Assembly (NCBI RefSeq): GCF_000758525.1
Contig: NZ_CP009241.1
Span: forward strand, 7,421,501-7,485,500
Direction: 5' to 3'
Origin: Paenibacillus sp. FSL H7-0357
GTDB taxonomy: Bacteria; Bacillota; Bacilli; Paenibacillales; Paenibacillaceae
DNA: 64,000 nt
Every line of letters starts with the position of its first letter. Positions within the stretch are counted from its first letter, which is position 1. A model generated the notes under the pieces. It ran no database searches. It was given only the letters and a program-made list of their open reading frames with translations, and had not been told where the DNA came from. The position numbers were made by a program, and so were the translations under genes. Positions 43,572-52,304 of the stretch are shown in pieces.

Positions 43572-44002
43572 AGCAGAATCCGGTTTTCCAAAATATTTTT
43601 CAGGCTGATATGCGACTTGGAGGGTCCGAGCTTCATCAGGGAGTCCTGGAATTCCGCCACTTCGCCGATGGATGCCGTCTGCACTTTGATAAGGTAGTTG
43701 TATTCTCCGCTGATGCGGAACAAGTCCGTCACCTCCCAGGCTTGTTCGCAGAAATCAACGAGTTCCTGGCAATATTCTGTTTTGAGCAGGATGAACGTAG
43801 TCGTGCCCCGGTTCAGCTTATTTAAATTTAATGCCGCAGTATACCCGGAAATGATGTTCCGCTCTTCCAGCTTGATGATCCTCTCCTTTACGGAGGGTTG
43901 GGACATGGAAATTTCTTTACTGATCTGGGACACGGGCATCCGCGCGTTGCGCTGCAGCAACTGCATAATCTGTTTATCAGTTTCATCCATTGGATACTCC
44001 AT
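43568..44002 (-). CDS. Lrp/AsnC-family transcriptional regulator
   Basis: A 144-residue protein with an N-terminal helix-turn-helix (MDETDKQIMQLLQRNARM, then ISMSQPSVKERIIKLEER) and a C-terminal RAM ligand-binding domain (FRISGEYNYLIKVQTASIGEV). Such regulators sense amino acids. RBS is AGGAGGTGCC. It is divergent from the glyoxalase-fold gene. Its stop codon lies inside the end of a family B repeat. Confidence 0.9.
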   Translation of the reverse strand: MEYPMDETDKQIMQLLQRNARMPVSQISKEISMSQPSVKERIIKLEERNIISGYTAALNLNKLNRGTTTFILLKTEYCQELVDFCEQAWEVTDLFRISGEYNYLIKVQTASIGEVAEFQDSLMKLGPSKSHISLKNILENRILL

Positions 44003-44160
44003 TTAGGCACCTCCTGAGCAAGTTTTAACAAAATAACGCTTTCCAGCTGAAAAACCTTATAATAAATAATCATTTTACTATAAAACCCTTATTATTCGTA
44101 TGTAATTCAATGTTTCTTTTCCCTATAATTAATTGCATCTTAGTTAGGGGGAGATTAGAC

Positions 44161-44616
44161 GTGAGTATTAAAGGCCTTGCCCATGTGGCAATCCAAGCGA
44201 AGGATTATCAGGCAACACTTGCTTTTTATACAGAAGTGTTAGAGTTCAAGGTGGCGCATCATTGGAGTCTGCCTGCTTTCAAGATCAACGAGGCTTGCAT
44301 GCTGATCTCACCGGATCAAAGAACCTGCATTGAGCTTTTTGACGATGAAGCGGTGATTGCGGCTCAAGGGAAAAAAGCGAAGCGCGAAGAGGATGTTGCT
44401 CACGGGGCGCTGCTGCATCTGGCCTTCTATGTCGACAATGCCCGGGAAACATATCAAAAAGCCCTTGCTCATGGAGCAAAGGCCTGTATAGAGCCCGACC
44501 AATTGTCGCTCGGTGAACCGCCGCTCATTGTACGAAACGCGCTCGTTCACAGCCCAAACGGGGAGATCATCGAATTCATTGAAGAGGTGGATTGGACTCG
44601 TTCCGCTGAGGGATGA
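44161..44616 (+). CDS. VOC-family (glyoxalase/dioxygenase fold) protein
   Basis: A 151-residue protein from GTG 44161 behind GGGGGAG. It has the two-repeat VOC fold: GLAHVAIQAKDYQATLAFYTEVLEF at the start, CIELFDDEAV, then HGALLHLAFYVDNARETYQKALAHG and PNGEIIEFIEE. Metal ligands His, Glu, His and Glu appear at the usual places. Reaction unknown; relatives are lyases, dioxygenases or resistance proteins. Confidence 0.85.
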   Translation: MSIKGLAHVAIQAKDYQATLAFYTEVLEFKVAHHWSLPAFKINEACMLISPDQRTCIELFDDEAVIAAQGKKAKREEDVAHGALLHLAFYVDNARETYQKALAHGAKACIEPDQLSLGEPPLIVRNALVHSPNGEIIEFIEEVDWTRSAEG

Positions 44617-44621
44617 TCTCC

Positions 44622-45281
44622 TTACATAAAATCATTGAAATTGATCAGCTTCAGCCGCCGGGCCTCCACTACCGCCTCGGCGCGGGAACGGACGCCCAGC
44701 TTCTCAAAGATACGCGTCAGGTTATATTCTACCGTCCGCTGGCTCATCAGCATCTTGGAAGCGATATCCTTGTTGCTGTTCCCGTTGGACACTTCCTGCA
44801 GTATCTCCTGCTCCCGTTCATTGATAGATACTTCCTCCAGCATTTTCTCTTCCTTGGACTCATTGAGACGGATATCCCTGCGCCGCAGCTGCCGCAGCAG
44901 GGAGACCGGGATGATTGCTTCATCCCGGAGAACGCAGCGGATCGCGTTAAGGAGCTGCTCGCGGGTAACCGTCTTGCTCACGAAGCCGGATACGCCGGAG
45001 TCAATCAGCAAGTTGAAGTTGGGGCTGATCTCATACCCTGTATAGATTAACACCCGGCTCTCGGGCTGGACGCTCATCATCCGCTTGGTCAGCTCAAGAC
45101 CGCTGATCACCGGCATATTCAGATCAAACAGCATGACATCGAAGCTCTCCGACTTAACCAGCTCCAGTGCCTCCATCGCTGAGAGAATCACCGTGACTTT
45201 CATGTCCGGGTCCTGCTCAATCATATTTTTGGTTCCTTCACCCACGGAAGGATGGTCATCAACCAGCAAGATTTTTATCAT
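44622..45281 (-). CDS. comA: ComA-like response regulator of comQXPA
   Basis: A 219-residue NarL-family regulator: receiver domain with ILLVDDHPSVGEG, acceptor in DVMLFDLNMPVISGLEL, lysine in GFVSKTVTREQL. A LuxR-type helix-turn-helix follows (EREQEILQEVSNGNSNKDIASKM, split by the turn, then LMSQRTVEYNLTRIFEKLGV). It overlaps the ComP-like gene by 23 bases and ends a comQ-comX-comP-comA series. ComA~P activates competence, surfactant or other quorum genes in relatives; half-sites resembling ComA boxes lie in front of comX. Confidence 0.88.
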   Translation of the reverse strand: MIKILLVDDHPSVGEGTKNMIEQDPDMKVTVILSAMEALELVKSESFDVMLFDLNMPVISGLELTKRMMSVQPESRVLIYTGYEISPNFNLLIDSGVSGFVSKTVTREQLLNAIRCVLRDEAIIPVSLLRQLRRRDIRLNESKEEKMLEEVSINEREQEILQEVSNGNSNKDIASKMLMSQRTVEYNLTRIFEKLGVRSRAEAVVEARRLKLINFNDFM

Positions 45282-47634
45282 CTAAATCGTCCCCACCCTC
45301 TCTTGTCATACTTGCTGACTCCAGCGGCAGCGTGATGCAGACCTCAAGTCCTTCACCGACTACCGATTGGAAGAAGATTTCGCCCTCCAGACTGCGCACT
45401 CTCTCCTTAATGCCTGACAGACCCATGTGCTGGTAGGAATCATTCAATTCACCCAATTCCATCCCAACCCCGTTATCTTTATACATCAGCCGGATCGACT
45501 CCCGTTGCTCAAGTCCAATCTCAACCACTGTAGCTTTGGCATGCTTATTGGCGTTGCGCAGCAGTTCCTGAACGATGCGGAACAGCGCCAATGTCTGTTC
45601 ATCACTTAATTCTGTGATATGATCCGTCACCTGGAAATTGATCACATAATTTGAACGGATCTGAGCCTGCTCGAACAATTGCCCAAGCGCTTCGACAATG
45701 CCCATTTCCTTAAGCAGCGGCGGTCTCATCTCATTGCAGGTCTCGCGAATCTGGTGGATAACATCCAGCAGGCCTTCCCGTACAGTCTCAAGCTCGTGAT
45801 AGATATCCTCCGGCATCTGATGGTCGAGCATGACCGTTTCCAGCTTGCGGTACCAGATCAGCTGATCCTGCAGCGCCGAATCATGCAGGTCGGCAGCCAG
45901 CCGGCGCCGTTCCGTCTCCGAAAGATTAAAGATCAGACGCATCACCCACGGTGAAGCTCCCTTTTGCTTCTGAAATTCCAGTTCAAGATCTTCAATCAAA
46001 TTTTCGATCAGATATAGATTCTCGTACACGATAGCACTGTAATTAGCCAAGGTTTTCAGCCAGCTCAATTCATCCAGATTATATTTGGTGCGGTTCTCCT
46101 TATCCGCCAGCCAGAGGACGTGAAAGGTAGAGCCTTTCTGCCCCATAACAACACATAATCCTGAAGGAACGGCCACAGTCTCTCCAACGGCCAGTTTATG
46201 AGCAGCATCCCGCAGGGCAGAAATTACGGAGATAGGCACCTCACCGGAATCTGGCTTCGAGCTTCCCCGGGGACCCGATTCTCGGTTCACCTCCAGAAAG
46301 GCCACTTTCTTGACCAGTAATATGGAGAGGACCTCCTGTACCAGCAACCGCTCCAGGTCGGCCCGCTTCATCACCCGTGAAATTCGGGTAGAGAACCGGT
46401 CCAGGCTTCCCTGGAAGCTGTACAGGTTCTTGTTAAAACTTGGTCTGAACCGAAAATCGGCATACTCCTTGCTGAATAACAGAATCGTAACAATAAAATA
46501 CACCATCAGAAATAACTGTACCCATCGAACCCACGTATAATTGTGCTGCTGGGTAATCAGAATCCCGAAGGTGGTAATTAGCGAAGTTGGGATAAACGCA
46601 ATAATAATATGGTAAAGAAAACGGCTCAGAACAAAATCAATATCAAACAGCTGTCTTGTAGTGAACATATAAAGGTACACTACGGGAATTGCCAATAGAA
46701 AAATCGAGGCCACCTGTGGAGTAAGCAGGGTTATACCAAATAATCTCGGCACGCCAAATAACAGGATAAACGGCATAAATCCAAGCAAATGACCCAGCAA
46801 GGTCAGCTTAAATAAATTTCGCAGTGAATCCCGGCGGTGTACCACAAATTTCTGAATCAATTTATAAATAGTGTAGAGATTTGTAAAGATAAAAAAAGGT
46901 AACGAAGGCCGTGCTACTAAGAAGAAAAGCAAGTTATATCCCGTTAATATTGTGATGATCTGCACAATGATAATCGCACCTGTAATACAATAAAAGCCAA
47001 CAAATACGCTTTTGGGAACGAAAGGCTCTTGATACTGTTTTAAATACCGGTTGAGAAATTGCAGGAAAAATACCGGGACCAACGAGAAGGAGGCAGTAAA
47101 GATTATGTTGCCCAAGCTGTCAGTTCTCCCCGAAGAAGCAGCGCTGAAATAGGCAAAACCCGTCGATAAGAAAAACAGGATCAGATATATAGCTGCCTTG
47201 TCTTCTTTCTTGCGCTTGTAAACAAACAGTGAGAATCCGGCGAATAACAGCAAGGAGCATAACGGCAAAATAAATTCCAGCAGCAGATTCTCAGATCCAA
47301 TTCCTTTCGCTACAACAAGCGTGATTCTCTCCTGAACGCCATCAGGCTGATTCCGGTTCAGAGTGATGGTGGAAGCCCCTTCTATTACATCAAATCGCTT
47401 AACCGAATGAAATGAAGAGGCGGAGCTTCCATCTATCTCTTCTATAATATCGCCTGGAAGAATCTTTCCATATCCCCAGTAACCAGCAGTTGTATCTGCT
47501 ACCACGTAACGTCCCTGGCCATCCTTTTCGATATCGGTCCCAATCATTCTCTGCTGCAATATGCTCTGAGATAGATAGACGGCAAGGATAATGACAATGA
47601 CTGAGAAAGCGGCAACGTTCATTCTTCTCGACAA
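45259..47634 (-). CDS. comP: ComP-like pheromone-sensing histidine kinase
   Basis: A 791-residue kinase from TTG 47634 (TTGGAGG 8 bases upstream). The first helix is followed by an extracytoplasmic PDZ-like domain (LPGDIIEEIDGSSASSFHSV) and about eight membrane helices, the ComP layout. A GAF-like region leads to the dimerisation box ERRRLAADLHDSALQDQLIW and a HATPase domain with NANKHAKAT and DNGVGM. It lies 26 bases after comX and should detect the prenylated ComX peptide. Confidence 0.9.
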   Translation of the reverse strand: MSRRMNVAAFSVIVIILAVYLSQSILQQRMIGTDIEKDGQGRYVVADTTAGYWGYGKILPGDIIEEIDGSSASSFHSVKRFDVIEGASTITLNRNQPDGVQERITLVVAKGIGSENLLLEFILPLCSLLLFAGFSLFVYKRKKEDKAAIYLILFFLSTGFAYFSAASSGRTDSLGNIIFTASFSLVPVFFLQFLNRYLKQYQEPFVPKSVFVGFYCITGAIIIVQIITILTGYNLLFFLVARPSLPFFIFTNLYTIYKLIQKFVVHRRDSLRNLFKLTLLGHLLGFMPFILLFGVPRLFGITLLTPQVASIFLLAIPVVYLYMFTTRQLFDIDFVLSRFLYHIIIAFIPTSLITTFGILITQQHNYTWVRWVQLFLMVYFIVTILLFSKEYADFRFRPSFNKNLYSFQGSLDRFSTRISRVMKRADLERLLVQEVLSILLVKKVAFLEVNRESGPRGSSKPDSGEVPISVISALRDAAHKLAVGETVAVPSGLCVVMGQKGSTFHVLWLADKENRTKYNLDELSWLKTLANYSAIVYENLYLIENLIEDLELEFQKQKGASPWVMRLIFNLSETERRRLAADLHDSALQDQLIWYRKLETVMLDHQMPEDIYHELETVREGLLDVIHQIRETCNEMRPPLLKEMGIVEALGQLFEQAQIRSNYVINFQVTDHITELSDEQTLALFRIVQELLRNANKHAKATVVEIGLEQRESIRLMYKDNGVGMELGELNDSYQHMGLSGIKERVRSLEGEIFFQSVVGEGLEVCITLPLESASMTREGGDDLDDKNLAG

Positions 47635-47660
47635 TCCGGTTTCCTCCAAATAAGGCTAGA

Positions 47661-47834
47661 TTAGCTCCAATAAAATGCCATGCGTGGTTCAGCTTTGCCT
47701 TCTTTGCTGCTCAGCACGTCAATAAATGCTCTATGTTCAGTTTCACTCATTCCCGCCAATTGAAGTTGTCCAGTCTGTACACGGGCCCAAGCACTTGGAT
47801 CTGCCATCAACTTTTGAACCATTTCCTTCAACAT
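47661..47834 (-). CDS. comX: ComX-type pheromone precursor
   Basis: A 57-residue peptide from ATG 47834 with GGGGGA 7 bases upstream. Residues 1-48 are the propeptide part (MLKEMVQKLMADPSAWARV at the start). The C-terminus is AEPRMAFYWS, with a tryptophan second from the end at residue 56, the residue that ComQ prenylates in Bacillus. Position between the ComQ-like and ComP-like genes, length and the near-terminal Trp all identify a ComX homologue, though sequence outside these features differs from Bacillus ComX. Confidence 0.88.
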   Translation of the reverse strand: MLKEMVQKLMADPSAWARVQTGQLQLAGMSETEHRAFIDVLSSKEGKAEPRMAFYWS

Positions 47835-47880
47835 TTAACATTCCCCCAATCGGTTTATAAGAGATCTTCCTCTTGAATTC

Positions 47881-47909
47881 AATATATCAGGTGTTGTCCC
47901 AACTGGAAA
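47881..47909 (-). promoter_or_regulatory. Candidate comX promoter
   Basis: On the minus strand TATATT (47881-47886) is 17 bases from a weak TTTCCA (47904-47909). An inverted repeat, GTTGTC (47893-47898) with GACAAC (47911-47916), spans the -35. A weak -35 and upstream half-sites suit activation. Confidence 0.5.
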
Positions 47910-47930
47910 CGACAACCATACTAGTACTTT

Positions 47931-47995
47931 CCGCAAATGTAATTGCGGGGTGATTGCGGGCTTTTGCGGTGGTTTGTGGCGGTTTGTAGCGGGCT
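47931..47995 (-). promoter_or_regulatory. Phased array of ComA-like half-sites
   Basis: Plus-strand reading: CCGCAA at 47931, then TTGCGG at 47943, 47954 and 47964, followed by degenerate units TTGTGGCGG and TTGTAGCGG at the same 10-11 base step. TTGCGG/CCGCAA are the half-sites of the Bacillus ComA box. The array is just upstream of the candidate comX promoter. Confidence 0.55.
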
Positions 47996-48012
47996 TTACG
48001 GGACCCTCTGGC

Positions 48013-48930
48013 TCAGTCTGCCATCGCAAGCATCTGTTCCTGCCAGACGGGGGCAAGCCCAAGCTTGCCTACTAAATCCAGATAATTATAATAGTGAGTT
48101 CTCATTCGGATAGAAGAGTACAGGAACGTTCCCGATTGCTCGATAATACGCTCAATCTCTTCTTTGCGGTGGGCCACCTCCTCCAATTCCAGGCGTGCCT
48201 CAAAATAATCGGTGATCCAGCCCTCTCCCTCCGGGATGGACTGAAGCAGATACAGTGTCGGCAGTGTCTTTTTGCGGTTCCAGAAATCATTTTTGTTGTC
48301 CCAGTTCAGCAGGTCACGGATATCATTTTTCATTTGAGCTGCTATTCCGAGCTCCTCCGCATACTTTCTTACCTCTTCATGGATTTCGCCGGTTGCCAGC
48401 AGTGTTCCAATCATACAGGCGGCCACAAGCAGACCGGCAGATTTCTGCCTTACCATCTCTATGTATTCCTCTTCGCTCTCAATATCGTTCAGCAGATCTG
48501 TTGTTTGGCCATTAATGGCAGAGAGCACCTGCTCATTCATCAGCCGCGCGGCACCGCTTGCCCGCTCCTCCGGGAAATCGCTGGTCAATAGCATCTGCTG
48601 GGAAAGCGTCAACAGCCCAAGGGCAATATTCAGGGCGATTTCCGGACTCATCCGGCTCCATACCGTTTCTTTGTTATCCTTGTCCTGCAGATCATCAATG
48701 ATATCCAGGCTCAGGATCATCAGCTCTACAGCGGCGGCGGCCCGGTAAATCGCCTTACCGCTTCCGTCAAACGCCCGGTAATGAAGCACTGTCATTCTGC
48801 TGAACAGCAGTGATTCCCGCAGTTTCTCTTCCACACAGGCTGTTCCTTGCTCCAATAAATGCGGCACGGTAAAAAACGACCGCAATCCCGCTCTGATTTC
48901 CAGCTCTATCATTTCTGCACAGCCATCCAT
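48013..48930 (-). CDS. comQ: ComQ-like isoprenyl transferase
   Basis: A 305-residue all-helical protein of the trans-prenyltransferase fold. The first aspartate motif is DDLQDKD (residues 79-85) and the second lies in QMKNDIRDLLNWDNKNDF (near 200). Lengths and motifs match ComQ, which attaches a geranyl or farnesyl group to the ComX tryptophan. It is first in the comQXPA series; a gap of 178 bases to comX holds the half-site array and a candidate second promoter. Start at ATG 48930 is probable but the ribosome binding site is weak; ATG 48912 is the alternative. Confidence 0.88.
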   Translation of the reverse strand: MDGCAEMIELEIRAGLRSFFTVPHLLEQGTACVEEKLRESLLFSRMTVLHYRAFDGSGKAIYRAAAAVELMILSLDIIDDLQDKDNKETVWSRMSPEIALNIALGLLTLSQQMLLTSDFPEERASGAARLMNEQVLSAINGQTTDLLNDIESEEEYIEMVRQKSAGLLVAACMIGTLLATGEIHEEVRKYAEELGIAAQMKNDIRDLLNWDNKNDFWNRKKTLPTLYLLQSIPEGEGWITDYFEARLELEEVAHRKEEIERIIEQSGTFLYSSIRMRTHYYNYLDLVGKLGLAPVWQEQMLAMAD

Positions 48931-49178
48931 CCTCAGAAGCCCCCAATCAATTTCGGTCTCCTAAACGCATCACGGGGTACGCCAAAGTTGCCGCGCGTCA
49001 AGCAGATTCCTCTAATAGAAGGGTATTCTATATTCTCTTAGTATTTCCTTCTTCTGAGTGGTATAACATGGGGTATTCTTGTCAACATCGCTCTAATTCC
49101 GCTGTCGAACAATAAGACCCAGCCATTATCGGCAAGCCCGTAAACCGGATTACCGGTTCAGGAATATACCTCAAAGCT

Positions 49179-49379
49179 TCAGTGATAGTCAGTGATCGAA
49201 CGTTCAAAAATCAATTCCAAAAAGGCGGCAGTTCCAAAGCCATAGGTGTTCGGAGCAAAAATTTGAAACAGCCTCCACCCCTCACGGGCATGCTCATGAA
49301 TAAGTTCGTGATAATCCTCCTCAGGCTTGCTTTGCAGGATTCCCTTTAAATCGACTTTGACAAATTTGTATTGGTACAT
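49179..49379 (-). CDS. DUF4177 small protein
   Basis: A 66-residue protein with the DUF4177 pattern: YQYKFVKVDLKG at the start, EEDYHELIHEHAREGWRLFQIFAP in the middle (the conserved GW) and FLELIFER at the end. Its ATG follows directly on the stop of the SagB-like gene, so the two are coupled. Function unknown. Confidence 0.85.
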   Translation of the reverse strand: MYQYKFVKVDLKGILQSKPEEDYHELIHEHAREGWRLFQIFAPNTYGFGTAAFLELIFERSITDYH

Positions 49380-50117
49380 CTATTGCACCTCCTCTAGAAT
49401 CATACAGGAAAGCACCACTTCAGAATGCCCGTCTATTTCCAGCAGCTCCTGAACGGCCCGGTCATAAAAAGTGGCGACAGGCTGGAATTTCCATCCGAAT
49501 TTATGGGTGCACTGTGATAAACGCTCCGTTAACCGCCCGCCTTCCAGCAAGCTGAGCCGGTACCCCCGTTCTCCGAACAACTTCATGGAGCTTTGGATTT
49601 TGGCCGTTACAAATACGGCTGCCTCCGCCGTTCCCTGGATCAGATCGGAATGGAACATCCGGTTCCAAATGCCGGGGTCTGTCTCCTTCACTCGCTGAAC
49701 CACCATTTCTGCCGGATTGCAGTAGAACAGTTCATGCCTGCCGGATACCGGGCTTCTCGAAAAGATATACAGCTCCGGACCGTCCAGCTTGGCCCCGCCC
49801 AGCTCTCTTAAGGGTTCATAATCCAGAAACGGTCTGGACTGGACCTGAAGCTCCTGCAGATGGACAAGCAATTTCATCATGAACGGATGCTCTGCCAGCT
49901 CGCTCTTCTGCAGTCCGAAGGAAGGGGAAGAGAAATAACATTTTGCGGGCTTCACCTCAACATTCCTCTGGGCAAACAGTTGATTCAGCATTTTCATCCG
50001 CGAGCGGGTCAGCACCTCAAGCTGCGGATTCACATTGGAATTGGAATGATACTTCAGCGCCAGCCGCTCTTCCTCAAGTTCATGCTCCGACCGCCAATCC
50101 ATAGATTTAACCTGCAT
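49380..50117 (-). CDS. SagB-like nitroreductase-fold oxidoreductase
   Basis: A 245-residue protein from ATG 50117 (GAGGAT upstream; the frame is open farther upstream but lacks a start signal). It shows SagB/ThcOx-type features: a YHSNSN segment at residues about 20-25, PELYIFSRSPVSGRHELFYCNPAEM, RMFHSDLIQGTAEAAVFVTA, YRLSLLEGG and a C-terminal block FYDRAVQELLEIDGHSEVVLSCMI. Family members are FMN enzymes that oxidise azolines in RiPPs or act on other peptides. Similarity is moderate, so the flavin-binding residues need checking. Neighbours are an SDR, an ABC exporter and DUF4177. Confidence 0.65.
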   Translation of the reverse strand: MQVKSMDWRSEHELEEERLALKYHSNSNVNPQLEVLTRSRMKMLNQLFAQRNVEVKPAKCYFSSPSFGLQKSELAEHPFMMKLLVHLQELQVQSRPFLDYEPLRELGGAKLDGPELYIFSRSPVSGRHELFYCNPAEMVVQRVKETDPGIWNRMFHSDLIQGTAEAAVFVTAKIQSSMKLFGERGYRLSLLEGGRLTERLSQCTHKFGWKFQPVATFYDRAVQELLEIDGHSEVVLSCMILEEVQ

Positions 50118-50212
50118 TCTTAACACATCCTCGTAATAGATTTGGTCCTGGAATCTGATTGAAAAGGATGGGGGAGAGATCAGGCGCTGAGAGCGTCCAG
50201 GATAACCACAGG

Positions 50213-51055
50213 TTAAACTACAGTCCAACCGCCATCGACCACCAGATTATGCCCGGTGATCATGCTTGCGGAATCTGTGGCGAGAAACAGTACCGAATTC
50301 GCAATATCCTCCGGTACCGCAAACTTGCGGAGCGGAATACGCGGCAGGTTCGTACGCCGGAACTGAGGATCATCCATCACCTGCTCATTGGCATCGGTAA
50401 TGACAAAGGTTGGGGACACCGCATTGACTCTAATCCCGTGTTTCGCCCATTCAGCAGCCAGGGACCGTGTTAGATGAATCAGTCCTGCCTTGCTAACGCT
50501 GTAGGGCGCATGGTTCTCACTGCCTACTACACCGTCATGGGAAGCAATCATGATGATGGAGCCCCGCTTATGGCGGACCATCGTCTTCGCGACTTCTCTG
50601 GTCAGGAAGAACGTGCCCTTGAGATTAATATCTACGACGAAATCCCATTGCTCCTCGCTCAGACTCAGCGCAGGCGACGGCAGATTCACGCCTGCATTGT
50701 TGATCAGAATATCGATGCTCTCCACCTGTTCTTCGATAGAACGCACACAGCGCTCGATGTCCTCCACGCTGCGCAGGTCAAGGGGCTTGCACAGTACCTC
50801 AACACCGTATAAGCGCTGAAGCCGTTCAGCCTCATTCTCGGCATTCTCCAGAAATTCGGGCAGCTCCGTAAGCACTATAGAAGCGCCGGACTCTGCAAAA
50901 TGCTCAGCAATTTCCGCCCCTATCCCGCTTCCGGCACCGGTCACCATTACCCATTGCCCAAGCAGCTTCTTGCCTTCAACGGCACGGATCGGGCGCTCTT
51001 TCCACTGTGCCTTGCCCGGTTTCAGCTTCTCCGGTTTCATTGCATTTCCCATCAT
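50213..51055 (-). CDS. SDR-family oxidoreductase
   Basis: A 280-residue classical-type short-chain dehydrogenase with an N-terminal extension of about 30 residues. Motifs are VTGAGSGIG (cofactor), ILINNAG, the catalytic YSVSK and the closing GHNLVVDGGW. It uses NAD(P)H to act on an alcohol or carbonyl group of unknown identity. It is 13 bases after the ABC permease gene and in the same operon. Confidence 0.88.
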   Translation of the reverse strand: MMGNAMKPEKLKPGKAQWKERPIRAVEGKKLLGQWVMVTGAGSGIGAEIAEHFAESGASIVLTELPEFLENAENEAERLQRLYGVEVLCKPLDLRSVEDIERCVRSIEEQVESIDILINNAGVNLPSPALSLSEEQWDFVVDINLKGTFFLTREVAKTMVRHKRGSIIMIASHDGVVGSENHAPYSVSKAGLIHLTRSLAAEWAKHGIRVNAVSPTFVITDANEQVMDDPQFRRTNLPRIPLRKFAVPEDIANSVLFLATDSASMITGHNLVVDGGWTVV

Positions 51056-51068
51056 CTCATCCCCCCCT

Positions 51069-52304
51069 CTATAAGGCCTTTATAGCTTTGTAGAGCAGTT
51101 TAGGATTCAGCTTCTGTCCATACAGGAGGACACCCACCTGATAAATCTTCGCCGACAGCCAGCAAGCAGCCAGGGTAGATACGAACAGAATCAGCGTCGG
51201 AATTACAATCTCCAAGGCTGTCAGATCTGAGGCGCCAATTCTTGCGAACATAACGAACGGGGTAAAGAAAGGAATGTATGAGCCTACCACTGCCAGTGTG
51301 CCGTCAGGGTTCAGCATAGCTAACATAGCAACAATGAGTCCTGCCATAAGCAAAATCGAGATAGGCAGCGTCACCTGGTTGATTTCCTCGCTGCGGCTAA
51401 CCATCGATCCAGTTGCCGCGAACAAGGCAGCAAAGAAGAAATAACCGAGAATGAAAAAGAGAGTTAACAGCATAATTGTGGTTCCGCCCAGAATGGAGAA
51501 ATCCACCGGCATGCCGAACAGCTCCAGCACCCCGCCCGTACCCGACACCGTCAGGATGAGGTAAACCGCGCCAACAATAATGGCAAATTGCAGAATGCCC
51601 GCCAGGCCGACGCCAAACACCTTGCCGAAAAGAAGCTGTACCGGCTTAACCTTCGTAATCAGGATCTCCTTGACCCGGGAGCCTTTCTCTACGGATACAG
51701 ATACTGCTACATTGCTTCCGAACATGTAGATTAGAAGATACAGCATGAAAGTCACCATATAGACCGGCCAATACGTGGAAGTTAAGGATTTGCTTCCGGC
51801 TTCCATCTCCTGTATTTGCATTTGAACTGCTGAGGTCAGCTGCTTCTGCTGCTCCTGTCCCAGGCCCAGTTGGTGAATTTGAAATATCGTATACTGATTC
51901 TGAACGTAGCTATTCAGTTCACGGATATAAGGAGCATCATCCGCCTTGTTTACGGTTAAGGAAAGAACCGGCTGGCTGCCTTGATTCTCAATCTGAACAA
52001 TCCCAAGAAGTGCTTCCTTCTCTGCCAGACGCTTCAGCTCACTAGCCCTTTCATTCTCGGTAATCATCCGCCAGTCATAGGAAGCTGATACGTTCTCCTT
52101 GAAATTGTCTGCGTTCGGAATGGCTCCTGTCCTATCCAGCACATCAATTTCGCCCTTCGCGGAATCCCCGTCATTCTGAGTTAATTTTGGAACTAGTACA
52201 AGTGCAGCCACAACCACAATCATAATCAGTGTCAAATAGGTAAAAGCTTTGGAACGCAAGCGTTCCTTGAAGGAGTAAGCAAATACCAGACCAAAATTCC
52301 TCAT
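51069..52304 (-). CDS. NatB-like ABC transporter permease
   Basis: A 411-residue ABC-2 type permease: one N-terminal helix, an extracellular domain of about 160 residues, then five or six C-terminal helices. The phrase SVSVEKGSRVKEILITKVKP is typical of NatB/YhaP permeases. It overlaps the ATPase gene by 4 bases. Relatives export sodium, antibiotics or peptides. In this operon a peptide-type product is plausible. Confidence 0.9.
   Translation of the reverse strand: MRNFGLVFAYSFKERLRSKAFTYLTLIMIVVVAALVLVPKLTQNDGDSAKGEIDVLDRTGAIPNADNFKENVSASYDWRMITENERASELKRLAEKEALLGIVQIENQGSQPVLSLTVNKADDAPYIRELNSYVQNQYTIFQIHQLGLGQEQQKQLTSAVQMQIQEMEAGSKSLTSTYWPVYMVTFMLYLLIYMFGSNVAVSVSVEKGSRVKEILITKVKPVQLLFGKVFGVGLAGILQFAIIVGAVYLILTVSGTGGVLELFGMPVDFSILGGTTIMLLTLFFILGYFFFAALFAATGSMVSRSEEINQVTLPISILLMAGLIVAMLAMLNPDGTLAVVGSYIPFFTPFVMFARIGASDLTALEIVIPTLILFVSTLAACWLSAKIYQVGVLLYGQKLNPKLLYKAIKAL

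Noticed and set aside
47835..48062. 75-codon frame between comQ and comX
   Set aside because: Arg/Pro-rich translation of the half-site array; no ribosome binding site and partial overlap with comQ.
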